From Planctomycetota bacterium (GTDB lineage: Bacteria > Planctomycetota > UBA8108 > UBA1146 > JAJFFE01), in assembly GCA_021776775.1 (NCBI GenBank), contig JAJFFE010000074.1:1-42058 (forward strand): 42,058 nt of DNA. The letters are read 5' to 3'. The notes below the pieces were generated by a model. That model did no database searches and was not told the origin of the DNA. It saw nothing but the letters and a program-made list of their open reading frames with translations. Made by a program: the position numbers and the translations under genes. How positions within the stretch are numbered: position 1 is the stretch's first letter; each line of letters begins with the position of its first letter. Shown here in pieces: positions 1 to 9,030 of the stretch.

Positions 1-1
1 G

Positions 2-124
2 CTCGGCACCGCGGACGATCGCGTCTTGATCGTCGGCGGCGGCGACTCTTGGTGGAGTATCTTGGGTGGATCCCCGGTCGCCATTTCGAGCGAGATCTAC
101 GTTCCGCCTACCGCAGCGCCGTAA
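2..124 (+). CDS. C-terminal end of a Kelch-like protein (partial)
   Basis: An open frame enters from the left edge and stops at TAA after 40 codons. The fragment contains DDRVLIVGGG, a typical Kelch/galactose-oxidase blade strand, and ends in SEIYVPPTAAP. Kelch-type propellers often close on a similar 'EIYDP/EIYVP' strand. The N-terminal part of another Kelch-like protein starts at 1943, so the two may be paralogues or related surface proteins. Family assignment rests on about 40 residues. It converges with the next gene, with a strong hairpin between them. Confidence 0.55.
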   Translation, partial: LGTADDRVLIVGGGDSWWSILGGSPVAISSEIYVPPTAAP

Positions 125-152
125 CTTCGACGAACTTCGACTAGCTAACTCG

Positions 153-184
153 CGGTGAACGTCCGCTCCGGTGGACGTTCACCG
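153..184. terminator. Perfect 12-bp stem-loop between convergent genes
   Basis: Two perfectly complementary 12-base arms (153-164 and 173-184, left arm CGGTGAACGTCC) enclose an 8-base loop. The hairpin lies 28 bases after the stop of the left-edge gene and 28 bases beyond the stop of the gene on the other strand, so it could end both transcripts. No clear T tract follows on either strand. Confidence 0.6.
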
Positions 185-212
185 TATTGTCGGTGACCTG
201 CACGCTGCCGCG

Positions 213-1778
213 CTACGGACAGGCCGGGAACACGACACACGGCAAGGCGTCCAGAGTCGGATCCAACCCACACCCGGGAAATGGACCGGGCGGCGGCGGG
301 CTCATCGCGACAAACAGAGTGGCCAACGCAGAGACCGGGTCGGCGACGTCGAACTGACCATCGTCGTTGGTGTCGGCGGCGTCTTCGCACAACGGCATCG
401 CGCCACCGACCGAGAACAGCGCAGCCAGGGAGAAGATCGCGTCCGAGATGTCGAACGATCCATCGGCGTTCGCGTCACCGCGCGTGAAGAGTCCGATTCC
501 ACAATCGGCAACGTCGAGACGGTAGAGGTACGCCGCTCCGGTGCCCAATGTCGTCTCACCATGATTGTGGGCACCGATCAAGGCGACCTCCCCTTCGAGC
601 GCGACGGCAGCACCGAACTCGTCTCCACCGAGGGCGTCACTCGAAACGATTCGCGCCTCCTCAGCCCAGGCGGCGCCGTCAAAGCGAAACAGGTATGTGG
701 CCCCCACTCCATATGCAGGAAGGTCATGGTCCGCCCGCGAGCCGACGATCGCAACGTCACCATCGATGGCGACCGCACCCCCGAACCACGAGCCGGGCAG
801 GGTCTCACTACCCCCGAGTTTCTGCTCTTCGTTCCACGAGGCGCCGTCGAATCGGTACACGTACGCCGTTCCCGGACCCGGATCACCACTCGGACTGGGA
901 AAGATGGAACAGAGGCAGTTCTCGTGCGCGCCGATGATTGCGACCGTGCCTTGAACGTCGACCGCCGCGCCAAACCCGTCGCCCGCTGCGGCGTCACCCG
1001 GAACGAGCTTTTCAACCTCGGTCCAATTCACACCGTCGAACTCGAACAGGTACGCGGCGCCGGAGATCTCGCCCACCTCATCGCGATGCGGTGCGCCGAC
1101 GAGCACGTGATCGCCAGAAACCTCGACGGACGATCCAAAACGGTCCGCGATGGCGCCGTCACTCGGGATGAGCTTCGCCTCCTCCACCCACGCGGAGACC
1201 TCGAAACGGAAGACGTAAACCGCGCCGGTGTTCCCAGAGGGAGTCGCTGCCCACGGTGCGCCGACGACGATGACGTCGCCGTCGATCGCCACCGCCGCGC
1301 CGATAGCGAAGTCTTCGCCGCCATCGCTCGGGAGAAGTTTCGCTTCTTGGCCCCAAAGGCCGCCCGATCGACCGAAAACGTAGGCCGCTCCGGCGTACGC
1401 TCCGAGTTCATCGTTGCCGACGGCGCCGATTGCGAGCGTATCGCCATCGATAGCGACGGCGTTGCCGAAGTAGTCGTTCGCGACACCGTCTATCGCGGTC
1501 AGCTTGACCGTCTCGCTCCAGTTGCCGCCGGACGGATCGAAGACGTAGACCGCGCCGACCGAGCTGCACGAGAACGGCGTGCAGCCGAAGTCGTCCACCC
1601 CCCGGGCTCCCACCGCGACGGTTCCGCCACTCATAGAAACGGTTGAACCAAAGTTGTCGTAACTGCTGCCATCAGAGGCGAGCAACTCGGCCAGCTCACA
1701 CTGCGCAACGGCAGTGTGTTCCATGGTGAGACAGAGCGTAACTAGCGCGAAGAGGACACTGAGCCGAAAACGGAACAT
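213..1778 (-). CDS. Secreted seven-blade FG-GAP beta-propeller protein with C-terminal dockerin-like repeats
   Basis: The 521-residue protein starts with a cleavable-type signal peptide (hydrophobic core about residues 6-20, ending TAVAQ). Seven similar units of about 55 residues follow. Each has a K/R-L-x-x-S-D-G-x-x-x-D-x-F-G start, a VAIDGD-xx-x-VGA core and a GAAYVFRFDG end, as in a seven-bladed FG-GAP propeller. The tail (about 430-505) has two EF-hand-like dockerin motifs, GDANADGSFDISDAI and DTNDDGQFDVADPV, likely calcium binding, and ends in CP. An AGGAGG ribosome site lies 6 bases before the ATG. It is probably exported, perhaps for surface attachment or cell-cell contact; the ligand is unknown. 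The 491-codon open frame on the opposite strand is a composition shadow. Confidence 0.85.
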   Translation of the reverse strand: MFRFRLSVLFALVTLCLTMEHTAVAQCELAELLASDGSSYDNFGSTVSMSGGTVAVGARGVDDFGCTPFSCSSVGAVYVFDPSGGNWSETVKLTAIDGVANDYFGNAVAIDGDTLAIGAVGNDELGAYAGAAYVFGRSGGLWGQEAKLLPSDGGEDFAIGAAVAIDGDVIVVGAPWAATPSGNTGAVYVFRFEVSAWVEEAKLIPSDGAIADRFGSSVEVSGDHVLVGAPHRDEVGEISGAAYLFEFDGVNWTEVEKLVPGDAAAGDGFGAAVDVQGTVAIIGAHENCLCSIFPSPSGDPGPGTAYVYRFDGASWNEEQKLGGSETLPGSWFGGAVAIDGDVAIVGSRADHDLPAYGVGATYLFRFDGAAWAEEARIVSSDALGGDEFGAAVALEGEVALIGAHNHGETTLGTGAAYLYRLDVADCGIGLFTRGDANADGSFDISDAIFSLAALFSVGGAMPLCEDAADTNDDGQFDVADPVSALATLFVAMSPPPPGPFPGCGLDPTLDALPCVVFPACP

Positions 1779-1942
1779 CGTGGGCCTCCTGGGACTCTGG
1801 AGTTTGAGATCGCGATCGGCGGTCCATTATTGATCTCCAACGGCGCAAAGATAGCCGCCCGCGACGAATTGTCGGGATCGAGCTTCCCCCCTGGGCTACT
1901 GTCAGTACGCTCTCCCCGGGACGTCAAACGAAACGAGAAACT

Positions 1943-2449
1943 ATGTCACCGAAACGCTGGTCGCGCCGTGGGGTCACTCTCGCATGTCTCCTACTATCGG
2001 GAGTGAGCTGGGCTGCCACGCTTACGGGCAGCATCGATGACGGAGTCAATCCGGTGGCCACGGCTCGGGTGACGTTATTCGACGACTCGCTGACGACGTT
2101 TCTCGAAACAAGATCCGACGCGGCGGGCGGCTGGAGTTTGATCGGCGCCCCCACGGGCAACTACCGCCTTGGAGTCGCGGCTCGTGGGTTCGAGTACGTC
2201 GAGATCCCGATCACGATCACCGCCGACGCCACGTTCGACACGTCATTGACCGAAGAGATGCACCCCGGTGAATGGTCGATCATCGGCTCGACCGCGCCCG
2301 AGTTCCTCGACGCAACCGACATCGCCGCCCTGCTGCCGGACGGTCGGCTGTTCTTCTGCCACGACACGACCGACTCGATCCTGTTCGACCCTGTGACCGG
2401 TGCTCTCAACCGCTCTTCATCGGAGACCAGTTCGGCAGCGTTCTGCTGA
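1943..2449 (+). CDS. Truncated secreted Kelch/galactose-oxidase-like protein (N-terminal part only)
   Basis: 168 codons. Residues 8-24 form a signal peptide ending SWA/A. About 25-105 is a carboxypeptidase-regulatory-like beta-sandwich (TLTGSIDDGVNPVATARVTL, then GNYRLGVAARGFEYVEI). From about residue 108 the text (GEWSIIGSTAPEF, IAALLPDGRLFFCHD, ILFDPVTGA) looks like the first blade of a Kelch or galactose-oxidase propeller. The frame then ends in low-quality sequence, RSSSETSSAAFC, and stops, whereas family members usually continue for several hundred residues. The stop lies only 15 bases from the likewise shortened cardiolipin synthase on the other strand. I read it as a gene remnant, or an assembly join, rather than a full protein. 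Confidence 0.6.
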   Translation: MSPKRWSRRGVTLACLLLSGVSWAATLTGSIDDGVNPVATARVTLFDDSLTTFLETRSDAAGGWSLIGAPTGNYRLGVAARGFEYVEIPITITADATFDTSLTEEMHPGEWSIIGSTAPEFLDATDIAALLPDGRLFFCHDTTDSILFDPVTGALNRSSSETSSAAFC

Positions 2450-2464
2450 CCGGTTGCGTCGGTG

Positions 2465-3526
2465 TTACGGTCGCCTCCAACCGCAGCAGGCTGAGCATGA
2501 AGTATCTGGGGACCGCGCTGCAGCCAGCGCCCCGAGGATTGTCCAGTGCAACTTGTCGATGTCTTCGTCGGGTCCGTCGGGAACGCCGCGGGCTTCCACC
2601 GGCCCCACCGACTCGAGGTCGGGGAACCACGCCGCCCCTTCGAGCAACTCTCCCGTGGCAAACGCCCAATCCTCGGTGAAGCAGTGTTGCAGATGCGCCA
2701 CGACCGGACCCTCGATTTCGAAGTGCAAGTCTTCGACGCGACTGTCATCGGTGCGGCTGCACTCCTCGCGAATGTTCAACCCTCCCGTGAAGCCTAGACG
2801 TCCGTCGACCACGGCAATCTTGCGGTGAGTCCTCAGGTTCAAGTATCGAAAGCGCCACGGCAGCTTGGTCGGCATGAAGCGAGCGCACGTCACTCCGTAC
2901 TCGCGCAAACGCGACACGATAGACGAACCCGAGTACCGTGCACCGACGGCATCGACCAGAACCCGCACCGCAACGCCCCGCTCCACGGCGGCCGAAAGTC
3001 GCTCGACGAAGAGTCGGCCGACGTCGTCATCGTTAAAGATGTACGTGGTCAGTGTCACGGTGGCAGCCGCGGAGTCGATCGCCTTCAACATGGCGTCGTA
3101 CGCATCTGCCCCCCCGACGAGCGGCGACACTCGGTTCCCAGGCAGCAGCGGTTCTTCCGTCACGATTCGAACGAGATGGCGGAGGTCGCTCAACCCTCGC
3201 GGCGACGTCTCCGTTGCATCAACGTCAGTTCGACCCGCTGCTTTGAAACGTTCGAGCAAGCGACGAAGAGCGGTCGCTCGGCGCTGGATTCGGTTGATGC
3301 CGAAAACGAAGTAGAGAACTGAACCCAACAGCGGCACCAGCCAGGCTATGCCCACCCACCCGACCGCCGCCCGCGGGTCTCGCTTCGTCAACACGATGTG
3401 GGCCGAGACGCCGAGCGAGAGGGAGAGCGATGCAATCCCGACAACGTGCGGCCAGTATTCGAGCGCGGTATCGAACATGAAGGTCAGTCTATCCGGACCG
3501 CTCGAATGAACAACCCGCCCCTCCAT
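2465..3526 (-). CDS. Cardiolipin synthase-like phospholipase D protein, truncated after the first HKD motif
   Basis: Two N-terminal membrane helices (about residues 25-45 and 55-75, PLDc_N type, with ending FGINRIQRR) are followed by one phospholipase D domain. Its catalytic motif HRKIAVVD (H234, K236, D241) and LGFTGGLNI are intact. Full-length bacterial Cls enzymes are about 480 residues and need a second HKD motif. Here the normal text stops after GPDEDIDKLHWTILGALAAARS and the last dozen residues (PDTSCSACCGWRRP) are unrelated. The protein is therefore probably inactive unless it acts as a dimer. It lies 27 bases downstream of the permease. An alternative ATG at 3478 would give a more usual N-terminus, but neither start has a good ribosome site. 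Confidence 0.75.
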   Translation of the reverse strand: MEGRVVHSSGPDRLTFMFDTALEYWPHVVGIASLSLSLGVSAHIVLTKRDPRAAVGWVGIAWLVPLLGSVLYFVFGINRIQRRATALRRLLERFKAAGRTDVDATETSPRGLSDLRHLVRIVTEEPLLPGNRVSPLVGGADAYDAMLKAIDSAAATVTLTTYIFNDDDVGRLFVERLSAAVERGVAVRVLVDAVGARYSGSSIVSRLREYGVTCARFMPTKLPWRFRYLNLRTHRKIAVVDGRLGFTGGLNIREECSRTDDSRVEDLHFEIEGPVVAHLQHCFTEDWAFATGELLEGAAWFPDLESVGPVEARGVPDGPDEDIDKLHWTILGALAAARSPDTSCSACCGWRRP

Positions 3527-3553
3527 CGACGGCGCTCAAGGGGGTTGCCAAGC

Positions 3554-5341
3554 TCAAAACGGCCAGACCCACAAGATCATCGGCACACCAACGACGATGA
3601 CGATGACCTCGAGCGGTAACCCCATGCGCCAGTAGTCGCCGAATCGATACCCGCCGGGGCCGAGGATCAACGTGTTGTTCTTGTGTCCGATAGGGGTGAG
3701 GAACGCGCACGACGACGCAACCGCGACGGCCATCAAGAACGGGTCCGGGCTCACCTTCAACCGCGTGGCGACGTCTACCGCGAGCGGCGCGATCATCACC
3801 GCGGTTGCCGTGTTATTCATGACGTCGGACAACGTCATGGTCAGAATCATCACGAGGGTTAGGACGACAGCCGGTGACCACCCTTCGCTGAGATTGACAA
3901 TGCCGGTGGCCAGAAGTTCCGTGGCTCCGGTGGCCTGCATGGCGGTTCCGATGGGGATCATCGACCCTATGAGCACGATGACGGGCCACTCGACGTTCTC
4001 GTAGACATCCCGCAGCGGCACAATGTTCAGGAGGACCATCGCCACCGCGGTTGCGGCGAGCGCAACCGGGAGGTAGAGCAGGTTGGTGGCAGCCAACACG
4101 ATGGCGGCCGCAAAGATGCCACCGGCGAGAATCGCGCGGCCGCGTTGCCCCGACGGCAGGGAACGCACGGCGAGCGGCAGCGCGCCTAGCCAGCGAACGA
4201 CTTCCGGTAACTCGTTGGTGTTCCCTTGTAGTAGCAGCACATCGCCCGGCTTCAGTGCCAATCGCCGGAGCCGCTCCCGAATGCTCCGGCCGCGGCGAGA
4301 GATGCCGAGAAGATGGACCCCGAAGCGCTGCTTGAGTCGCAGAGTCATGGTGCTGCGGCCCACGGCAAGCGCGCCCGGCGGCACGACGACTTCGACCACG
4401 GAGACGTCGTCAGTGGTGAGCAGTCGAGTTCGCGAGCCCTCCACGACCGCGTGATCGAGCCCGAGGTCCTGCATGAACCCTTGAATGTCCTGGGGGCCGC
4501 CTTTGACGACCAACAGATCTCCCACTTCGATTTCGGCGTGTCGCGCCATGCCCGGTTCTCGCTTCTCGTCGCGAATCAATCCGACGATCTGCACCTCGCG
4601 CTCTTGCACAATCTCGTCGAGCTCTCGCACTTTCTGGCCGACGATTTTCGATCCGTCCGGAACTCTGGCCTCGGCCAGGTAGTCCTCCAGATCGAACGCC
4701 ACCTCTTGCGACGCAGAGGCGCGATCCGACGGAACGAGTCGCCACCCGATCGTCGCCACGTACAGCACTCCGGCTATCGCGCAAGCGGCACCGACCGGTG
4801 CGAAGTCGAACATCGAGAATGAAACGGCGGCGACGGTCTGCTCACGAAACGCGGCGATGATAATGTTCGGCGGCGTTCCGATGAGCGTCACCATGCCACC
4901 GAGGATCGAAGCGAACGAAAGCGGCATCAGCGTCAACGCAGGCGATCGCTTCGCCTTCTTTGCCGCCTGCAAGTCGACCGGCATCAGCAGGGCGAGCGCC
5001 GCCACGTTGTTCATGACGGCGGACAGACACGCGGCCAACCCCGACATGAGGAAAATGTGTCGGACCAAGCTGGTTGCGAACCGCGAAACGCCTCGGGTCA
5101 AGAGTTCGACCACTCCCGCGTTCGAAAGTCCGCGACTGATGATCAAGACCAACGCAATGACCACCGTGGCCGGATGCCCGAATCCCGCGAACGCCTCCTT
5201 GGCATCGACCAGACCGAGCGCGGCGGCCACCAACAACCCGGCAAACGCAACCAAGTCGTACCGCCAACGCCCCCATATCAAGAGAGCCATGATCGCTACG
5301 AGAACGATGAACAGGAGAGCTTGATCTTGAGTCACATTCAC
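3554..5341 (-). CDS. SLC13-family (DASS) permease with two RCK_C/TrkA_C domains
   Basis: The 595-residue inner-membrane transporter has the ion-transporter fold in two halves. Helices span about 5-200, with AVMNNVAALALLMP and IGTPPNIIIAA. A soluble insert at about 210-395 holds two RCK_C regulatory modules (SKIVGQKVREL, IEVGDLLVVKGG; GALAVGRSTMTLR, LKPGDVLLLQG). Helices resume at about 400-595, with LSDVMNNTATAVMIAP and TPIGHKNNTLILGPGGY. This arrangement is known from sodium-coupled dicarboxylate or sulfate carriers; the exact anion cannot be told. Translation starts at GTG with a weak site. The lipoprotein gene upstream lies 48 bases away on the same strand. Confidence 0.85.
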   Translation of the reverse strand: MNVTQDQALLFIVLVAIMALLIWGRWRYDLVAFAGLLVAAALGLVDAKEAFAGFGHPATVVIALVLIISRGLSNAGVVELLTRGVSRFATSLVRHIFLMSGLAACLSAVMNNVAALALLMPVDLQAAKKAKRSPALTLMPLSFASILGGMVTLIGTPPNIIIAAFREQTVAAVSFSMFDFAPVGAACAIAGVLYVATIGWRLVPSDRASASQEVAFDLEDYLAEARVPDGSKIVGQKVRELDEIVQEREVQIVGLIRDEKREPGMARHAEIEVGDLLVVKGGPQDIQGFMQDLGLDHAVVEGSRTRLLTTDDVSVVEVVVPPGALAVGRSTMTLRLKQRFGVHLLGISRRGRSIRERLRRLALKPGDVLLLQGNTNELPEVVRWLGALPLAVRSLPSGQRGRAILAGGIFAAAIVLAATNLLYLPVALAATAVAMVLLNIVPLRDVYENVEWPVIVLIGSMIPIGTAMQATGATELLATGIVNLSEGWSPAVVLTLVMILTMTLSDVMNNTATAVMIAPLAVDVATRLKVSPDPFLMAVAVASSCAFLTPIGHKNNTLILGPGGYRFGDYWRMGLPLEVIVIVVGVPMILWVWPF

Positions 5342-5389
5342 TTCTCAGTTGAAGGGCCGGTTTTTCTCGATCCTCGACGGGTCGCTACG

Positions 5390-5803
5390 TCACCCGCCGC
5401 GTCGACGGCCCAACCCTGGTCGCGTCTTGTAAGTCGGACCGAAGACGGGAGGTCCATGCGGACGGTGATAGTGAATGGTAGGTCGTCGGTCGGATCGACA
5501 CCAACGACCAGGGATCAAGTGGTAGTGCCCCCCTTGCCGCTCCCAGCCGGAACGGACCCAGACGTACCCGCGAGCGGGCGGTCTCGTCCAGTGCCCCCGG
5601 AGCCAAACGTGCTCGCTTCCGTCCCAATGCCAATAGCCGTCAACCCAGATCGATTCGGGGCCGGGACTGCTGGGGATCACCTCGACGTACGGAATCGGTG
5701 GCTCCGCACTCGTATACACCGTCACCCGTCGCCCGTGACGACCAGCACAGCCAGAGAACAGAGCGAACACGACAATCCATCCAACAACCAGTGAGAAACG
5801 CAT
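5390..5803 (-). CDS. Small lipoprotein with YXWXGXW-type repeats
   Basis: 137 residues. The N-terminus has a lipobox (FALFSGC, Cys at residue 19), so it is probably lipid-anchored. The mature part carries short aromatic repeats: IWVDGYWHWDGSEHVWLRGHW, then GYVWVRSGWERQGGHYHLIPGRW. These match the WXXGXW/YXWXGXW family of small envelope proteins of unknown role. The C-terminus is basic and rich in Gly, Arg and Pro. A GGGAG ribosome site precedes the ATG by about 10 bases. It lies upstream of the permease and may be co-transcribed with it. Confidence 0.75.
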   Translation of the reverse strand: MRFSLVVGWIVVFALFSGCAGRHGRRVTVYTSAEPPIPYVEVIPSSPGPESIWVDGYWHWDGSEHVWLRGHWTRPPARGYVWVRSGWERQGGHYHLIPGRWCRSDRRPTIHYHRPHGPPVFGPTYKTRPGLGRRRGG

Positions 5804-5985
5804 GGGTACTGATCTCCCTTTCGCGAAAGGTCACGGCGCGATGGCGCCGGAGGTGATCCTACTCGTTTCGGGGCCGCCATCGATACCTGCACTCGACAGC
5901 TATTGCGGCCAACGCCAGCGCGACGCCGTGGCGGCGCACGTGGCTACGGCACGCCCTTCTTAGTCACTATGCGGAGTTGCTATCC

Positions 5986-7932
5986 CTACTCGGGCTCCGG
6001 TTGCTGGTCGAGGACACGCCGCACCGTCGAGCTGAGTTCGTGAACGTCATACGGCTTCCTCAAGAAAGCAGAGACGCCTTCGGCTTTGGCCTCTTCCTCG
6101 GTGATGGCTCCGCTGAATCCTGTGCAGAGAACCACCGGAAGATCCGGACGCACCAGCCGCACTCTTTTCGTGAGCTCTAAACCGGTGAGACGCGGCATCG
6201 TCTGATCGGTCATCAACAGATCGAACACATCCGGAGTCGCCTCGAACGCTTCTAGTGCACGGCGACTGTCTTCAAACGAGACCACCGAATAACCCAGCCT
6301 TTCGAGCGACATTTGGCCCAACTCGGTCAGCATCGACTCATCGTCGACCAGCAAGATTGTCTCGACCCCTACGGGAGCCGGTTTCTCATCGGCGACAGGG
6401 CCGAGGACCACGCAATCCACCGCGGGAAGGTAAACCGAGATCGTTGTTCCCTCGCCATCCTTGCTGTCCATGGCGATGGCCCCGTTGCTGTGAGCAACGA
6501 TTCCGTGCACGACGGCGAGCCCCATGCCTGAGCCGGTTCCGACTCTCTTGGTTGTGAAGAATGGATCGAAGGCTCGGCTCGCCACGTCCGGACCCATGCC
6601 GGTTCCGGTGTCACGGACGGTCACTCGAACGTAGGTCCCAGGTCGGAGCTCTGGATTTCGTCGGATCAGGGACTCGTCCGCGGTCACGCGATCTAGTTTG
6701 ATCTCGAGTTGACCGCCCCCTTCCCGCATGGCATGCCCGGCGTTAGTGCAAAGGTTGACAAGCACTTGGTGGAGCTCTGTAGGGTCTGCCCGTACTCCGT
6801 CGTTGGTCGTGGACAGATCTTCGGTCACTTGAATCGTCGACGGCAACGTGGCTTGCACCAGCGCAATCACCTCGCGAATAATCGGCGCGACGTGGATTGC
6901 GTCGTGTACTCGCCCTCGTCGCTGTCCGAACGCGAGTATCTGCTGGACGAGCTCTTTGGCCCGCAGACCCGCGGCCACGATCTGCTCGATCTTGTGACGA
7001 CTCGCGCTGCCGGGCGGTAGCTCCGCTAGCGTGAGTTCCGAATAGCCCAGGATTGCGGCCAAGACGTTGTTGAAGTCGTGGGCTATTCCGCCCGCTAGAG
7101 TGCCGAGCGCTTCGAGTCGTTGAACCTGGTGCAGCTGCACTTCCAATTCGCGCCGACTCTGTTCCGCCTCTACTCGTTTGGTGATGTCCATGACGCTGAT
7201 CACGCGCGCGGACTGGCTGTCCCAAGTGATGGCGTCCGAGGTGTATTCGATCGTAGCGGTGGTTCGATCTAGCCGGGTGATCTGCTGAGATCGCGTCTCC
7301 GGCGTGACTTCCGAGAGTTGCAAGACCTCCACCGGCTGGCCGATCAGCGCTCCGGTGGCCGAGTAGCCGTACATTCGAGTCAGAGTGTCGTTGACGAACT
7401 CCAGCCGGCCGTCGCGCTGGATGGCAATTCCGAGCGCCGAGCCTTCGACCAGGATTCGATATCGCGTTTCGCTCGCCCGGAGCGCGTTCTCAGCTTCACA
7501 CTTGGCTCGCTCCAAACGGACATGTTCAAGGCAATTGTCCAGGGTGCTCAGTAGTTCGTCATGGTGAAACGGCTTGCGAAGGAAGGCGTATGCGCCGCGC
7601 TCCAAGGCCGCGGTCACCGATTCGACAGAGGCGTAAGCCGTCATGCTGATACTGAGTAAACCAGGCTTGGCCTTCTCGAGAGTCGCAATCAACTGGGTCC
7701 CCGACGCATTGCCCAGGCGCACATCCACGAGAGCGATCTCGGCTCGATGAGATTTGACGAGCTCGATCGCGTCGACTTCGTTCGCGGCCAACGCTGCGTC
7801 GAAACCCTCGGCCTCCAGCATCATTCGAAGGCTGGCCCCAAAATCGGGGTCGTCTTCGACGATCAACACCGGCACGGTGCTTCGGAGTGTTGCCGCGTCG
7901 AATTTAGTGGTCGGCATCGGATTCGCTATCAT
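5986..7932 (-). CDS. Hybrid histidine kinase: REC-PAS-HisKA-HATPase-REC
   Basis: This 648-residue protein has no membrane helix and is probably cytoplasmic. An N-terminal receiver domain has phospho-acceptor D70 (ALVDVRLG) and KP at FLRKPF. A short coil and a PAS domain (about 150-255) follow. The HisKA domain has H285 in GGIAHDFNNVL, and the HATPase domain shows NLCTNAGHAM, DTGTGMGP and GTGSGMGLAVV. A C-terminal receiver domain carries D576 (LLMTDQTMP). It is the last gene of the three-gene signalling operon and overlaps the preceding tandem-receiver gene by 29 bases, or 14 if translation starts at the sixth codon. Such kinases relay phosphate between His and Asp; no output domain is attached. 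Confidence 0.9.
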   Translation of the reverse strand: MIANPMPTTKFDAATLRSTVPVLIVEDDPDFGASLRMMLEAEGFDAALAANEVDAIELVKSHRAEIALVDVRLGNASGTQLIATLEKAKPGLLSISMTAYASVESVTAALERGAYAFLRKPFHHDELLSTLDNCLEHVRLERAKCEAENALRASETRYRILVEGSALGIAIQRDGRLEFVNDTLTRMYGYSATGALIGQPVEVLQLSEVTPETRSQQITRLDRTTATIEYTSDAITWDSQSARVISVMDITKRVEAEQSRRELEVQLHQVQRLEALGTLAGGIAHDFNNVLAAILGYSELTLAELPPGSASRHKIEQIVAAGLRAKELVQQILAFGQRRGRVHDAIHVAPIIREVIALVQATLPSTIQVTEDLSTTNDGVRADPTELHQVLVNLCTNAGHAMREGGGQLEIKLDRVTADESLIRRNPELRPGTYVRVTVRDTGTGMGPDVASRAFDPFFTTKRVGTGSGMGLAVVHGIVAHSNGAIAMDSKDGEGTTISVYLPAVDCVVLGPVADEKPAPVGVETILLVDDESMLTELGQMSLERLGYSVVSFEDSRRALEAFEATPDVFDLLMTDQTMPRLTGLELTKRVRLVRPDLPVVLCTGFSGAITEEEAKAEGVSAFLRKPYDVHELSSTVRRVLDQQPEPE

Positions 7933-8662
7933 GACTCTTGCAAAGAAGGTCGTCGAGGAACGACAAGAGTTCGTCGGGACTGAATGGTTTCTCGAAACAA
8001 CCTGCGATGTTCATTCGCCGGAGCTCCGCGACCCGCTCTGACTCTTCGACTGCATAAGCCGTTACCAGAACCGTGGGAAGTGCTTGGCCCTTCGCTCGCA
8101 GCTGGGAGTACACTTCTAGCCCACTCATGATCGGCAATCGAAGGTCGAGAATCAACACGTCGATTCTGTTGTTGGCGATGCGTTCGAGTGCCTCCTCACC
8201 CGTTTTGGCTCGAATGACGGAGTAGTCTCGTTCCGCGAGCAGCACTTCGAGATTGTACGCAAAGTCCACGTCGTCATCGGCGACAAGCACGATGCCGGCC
8301 GGCTTCACCTCCTCCAGAGTCCGCAGCAGATCGGCCTCGGAGAACGGCTTCCGAAGGACTCCCAATGCACCGGCGTCGATCGCCTGCTGCAGAAGTTCCT
8401 CGATCGAGTATGCCGTCATCATCATGACGCGAGCACTCGGATGCTGTCGTCGGACCTCGAGAAAACTCTCGACCCCGTTCATGCCTGACATTCGAACGTC
8501 CAAGAGGGTGAGGTCGAACGTCTCCTGACCCAAAACCTCGACGGCCTCTTCGCCTGAGTGCGCGACCTGAACCGTGTGCCCTTCGCTCTCCAGGAGAAAG
8601 CGCAGGCTCGCGGCAAAGTCGCGATCGTCGTCAACAACGAAAATTCTGAGGTTGCTGTTCAT
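7904..8662 (-). CDS. Tandem receiver protein (REC-REC), no output domain
   Basis: 252 residues made of two CheY-like receivers and nothing else. The first has the acidic pair D11-D12, phospho-acceptor D55 (LTLLDVRMSG) and K105 (LRKPF). The second has D129-D130, acceptor D173 (LILDLRLP) and FEKPF. Its ATG overlaps the TGA of the upstream membrane kinase in an ATGA, which suggests translational coupling, and its 3' end overlaps the next kinase. The likely role is a phosphate shuttle or sink between the two kinases of the operon. No DNA-binding or enzyme domain is present, so the final target is elsewhere. Confidence 0.9.
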   Translation of the reverse strand: MNSNLRIFVVDDDRDFAASLRFLLESEGHTVQVAHSGEEAVEVLGQETFDLTLLDVRMSGMNGVESFLEVRRQHPSARVMMMTAYSIEELLQQAIDAGALGVLRKPFSEADLLRTLEEVKPAGIVLVADDDVDFAYNLEVLLAERDYSVIRAKTGEEALERIANNRIDVLILDLRLPIMSGLEVYSQLRAKGQALPTVLVTAYAVEESERVAELRRMNIAGCFEKPFSPDELLSFLDDLLCKSHDSESDADH

Positions 8663-9030
8663 GCCGGCACCGCCCCTTCTTTGACATGTACCGTCGGAAT
8701 CCAGAGGACGAACTCGGCCCCGGTCTCCAGCTCCTCATTGACTTCGACTCCGCCCCCGTGCTGAGTCATGATCTGCTGGACGATAGACAACCCGAGTCCG
8801 ACCCCAAAGCTCTTGGTACTGTACAAGGGCTCGAAGATCTGTGCCCTGTCACCCGCTGCGATGCCGGGTCCGTTGTCGCCAATCCTGATCTCCGCTCGGC
8901 CGTGGACCGTGCGAGTCGTGACGGTCAGTTGGCGATCACCGGTCTCGTGTGCCAGCAGCGCATCACTAGCATTCTTGAGCACGTTGTAGAACGCCCGTGC
9001 GACTCGTTCTCGTCGAATTGCGGCGTGCAC
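8659..9030 (-). CDS. C-terminal ATPase part of the membrane histidine kinase (separated by a frameshift)
   Basis: This frame carries the missing end of the kinase that starts at 10124: RVARAFYNVLKNASDALLA (N box), IRIGDNGPGIAAGD (G1 box), FEPLYSTKSFGVGLGLSIV (F and G2 boxes) and TGAEFVLWIP. That is a complete HATPase_c domain with no dimerisation domain of its own. Genuine similarity begins near ERVARAF, at about 9013, so translation probably does not start independently at the upstream edge given here. It ends in the ATGA shared with the tandem receiver gene, the join expected of a single kinase gene. Read together with the next entry as one gene. Confidence 0.75.
   Translation of the reverse strand: MHAAIRRERVARAFYNVLKNASDALLAHETGDRQLTVTTRTVHGRAEIRIGDNGPGIAAGDRAQIFEPLYSTKSFGVGLGLSIVQQIMTQHGGGVEVNEELETGAEFVLWIPTVHVKEGAVPA

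Noticed and set aside
171..1646. 491-codon open frame opposite the FG-GAP protein
   Set aside because: Arg-rich, without domains, signal peptide or ribosome site; it mirrors a well-supported repeat gene in GC-rich DNA.
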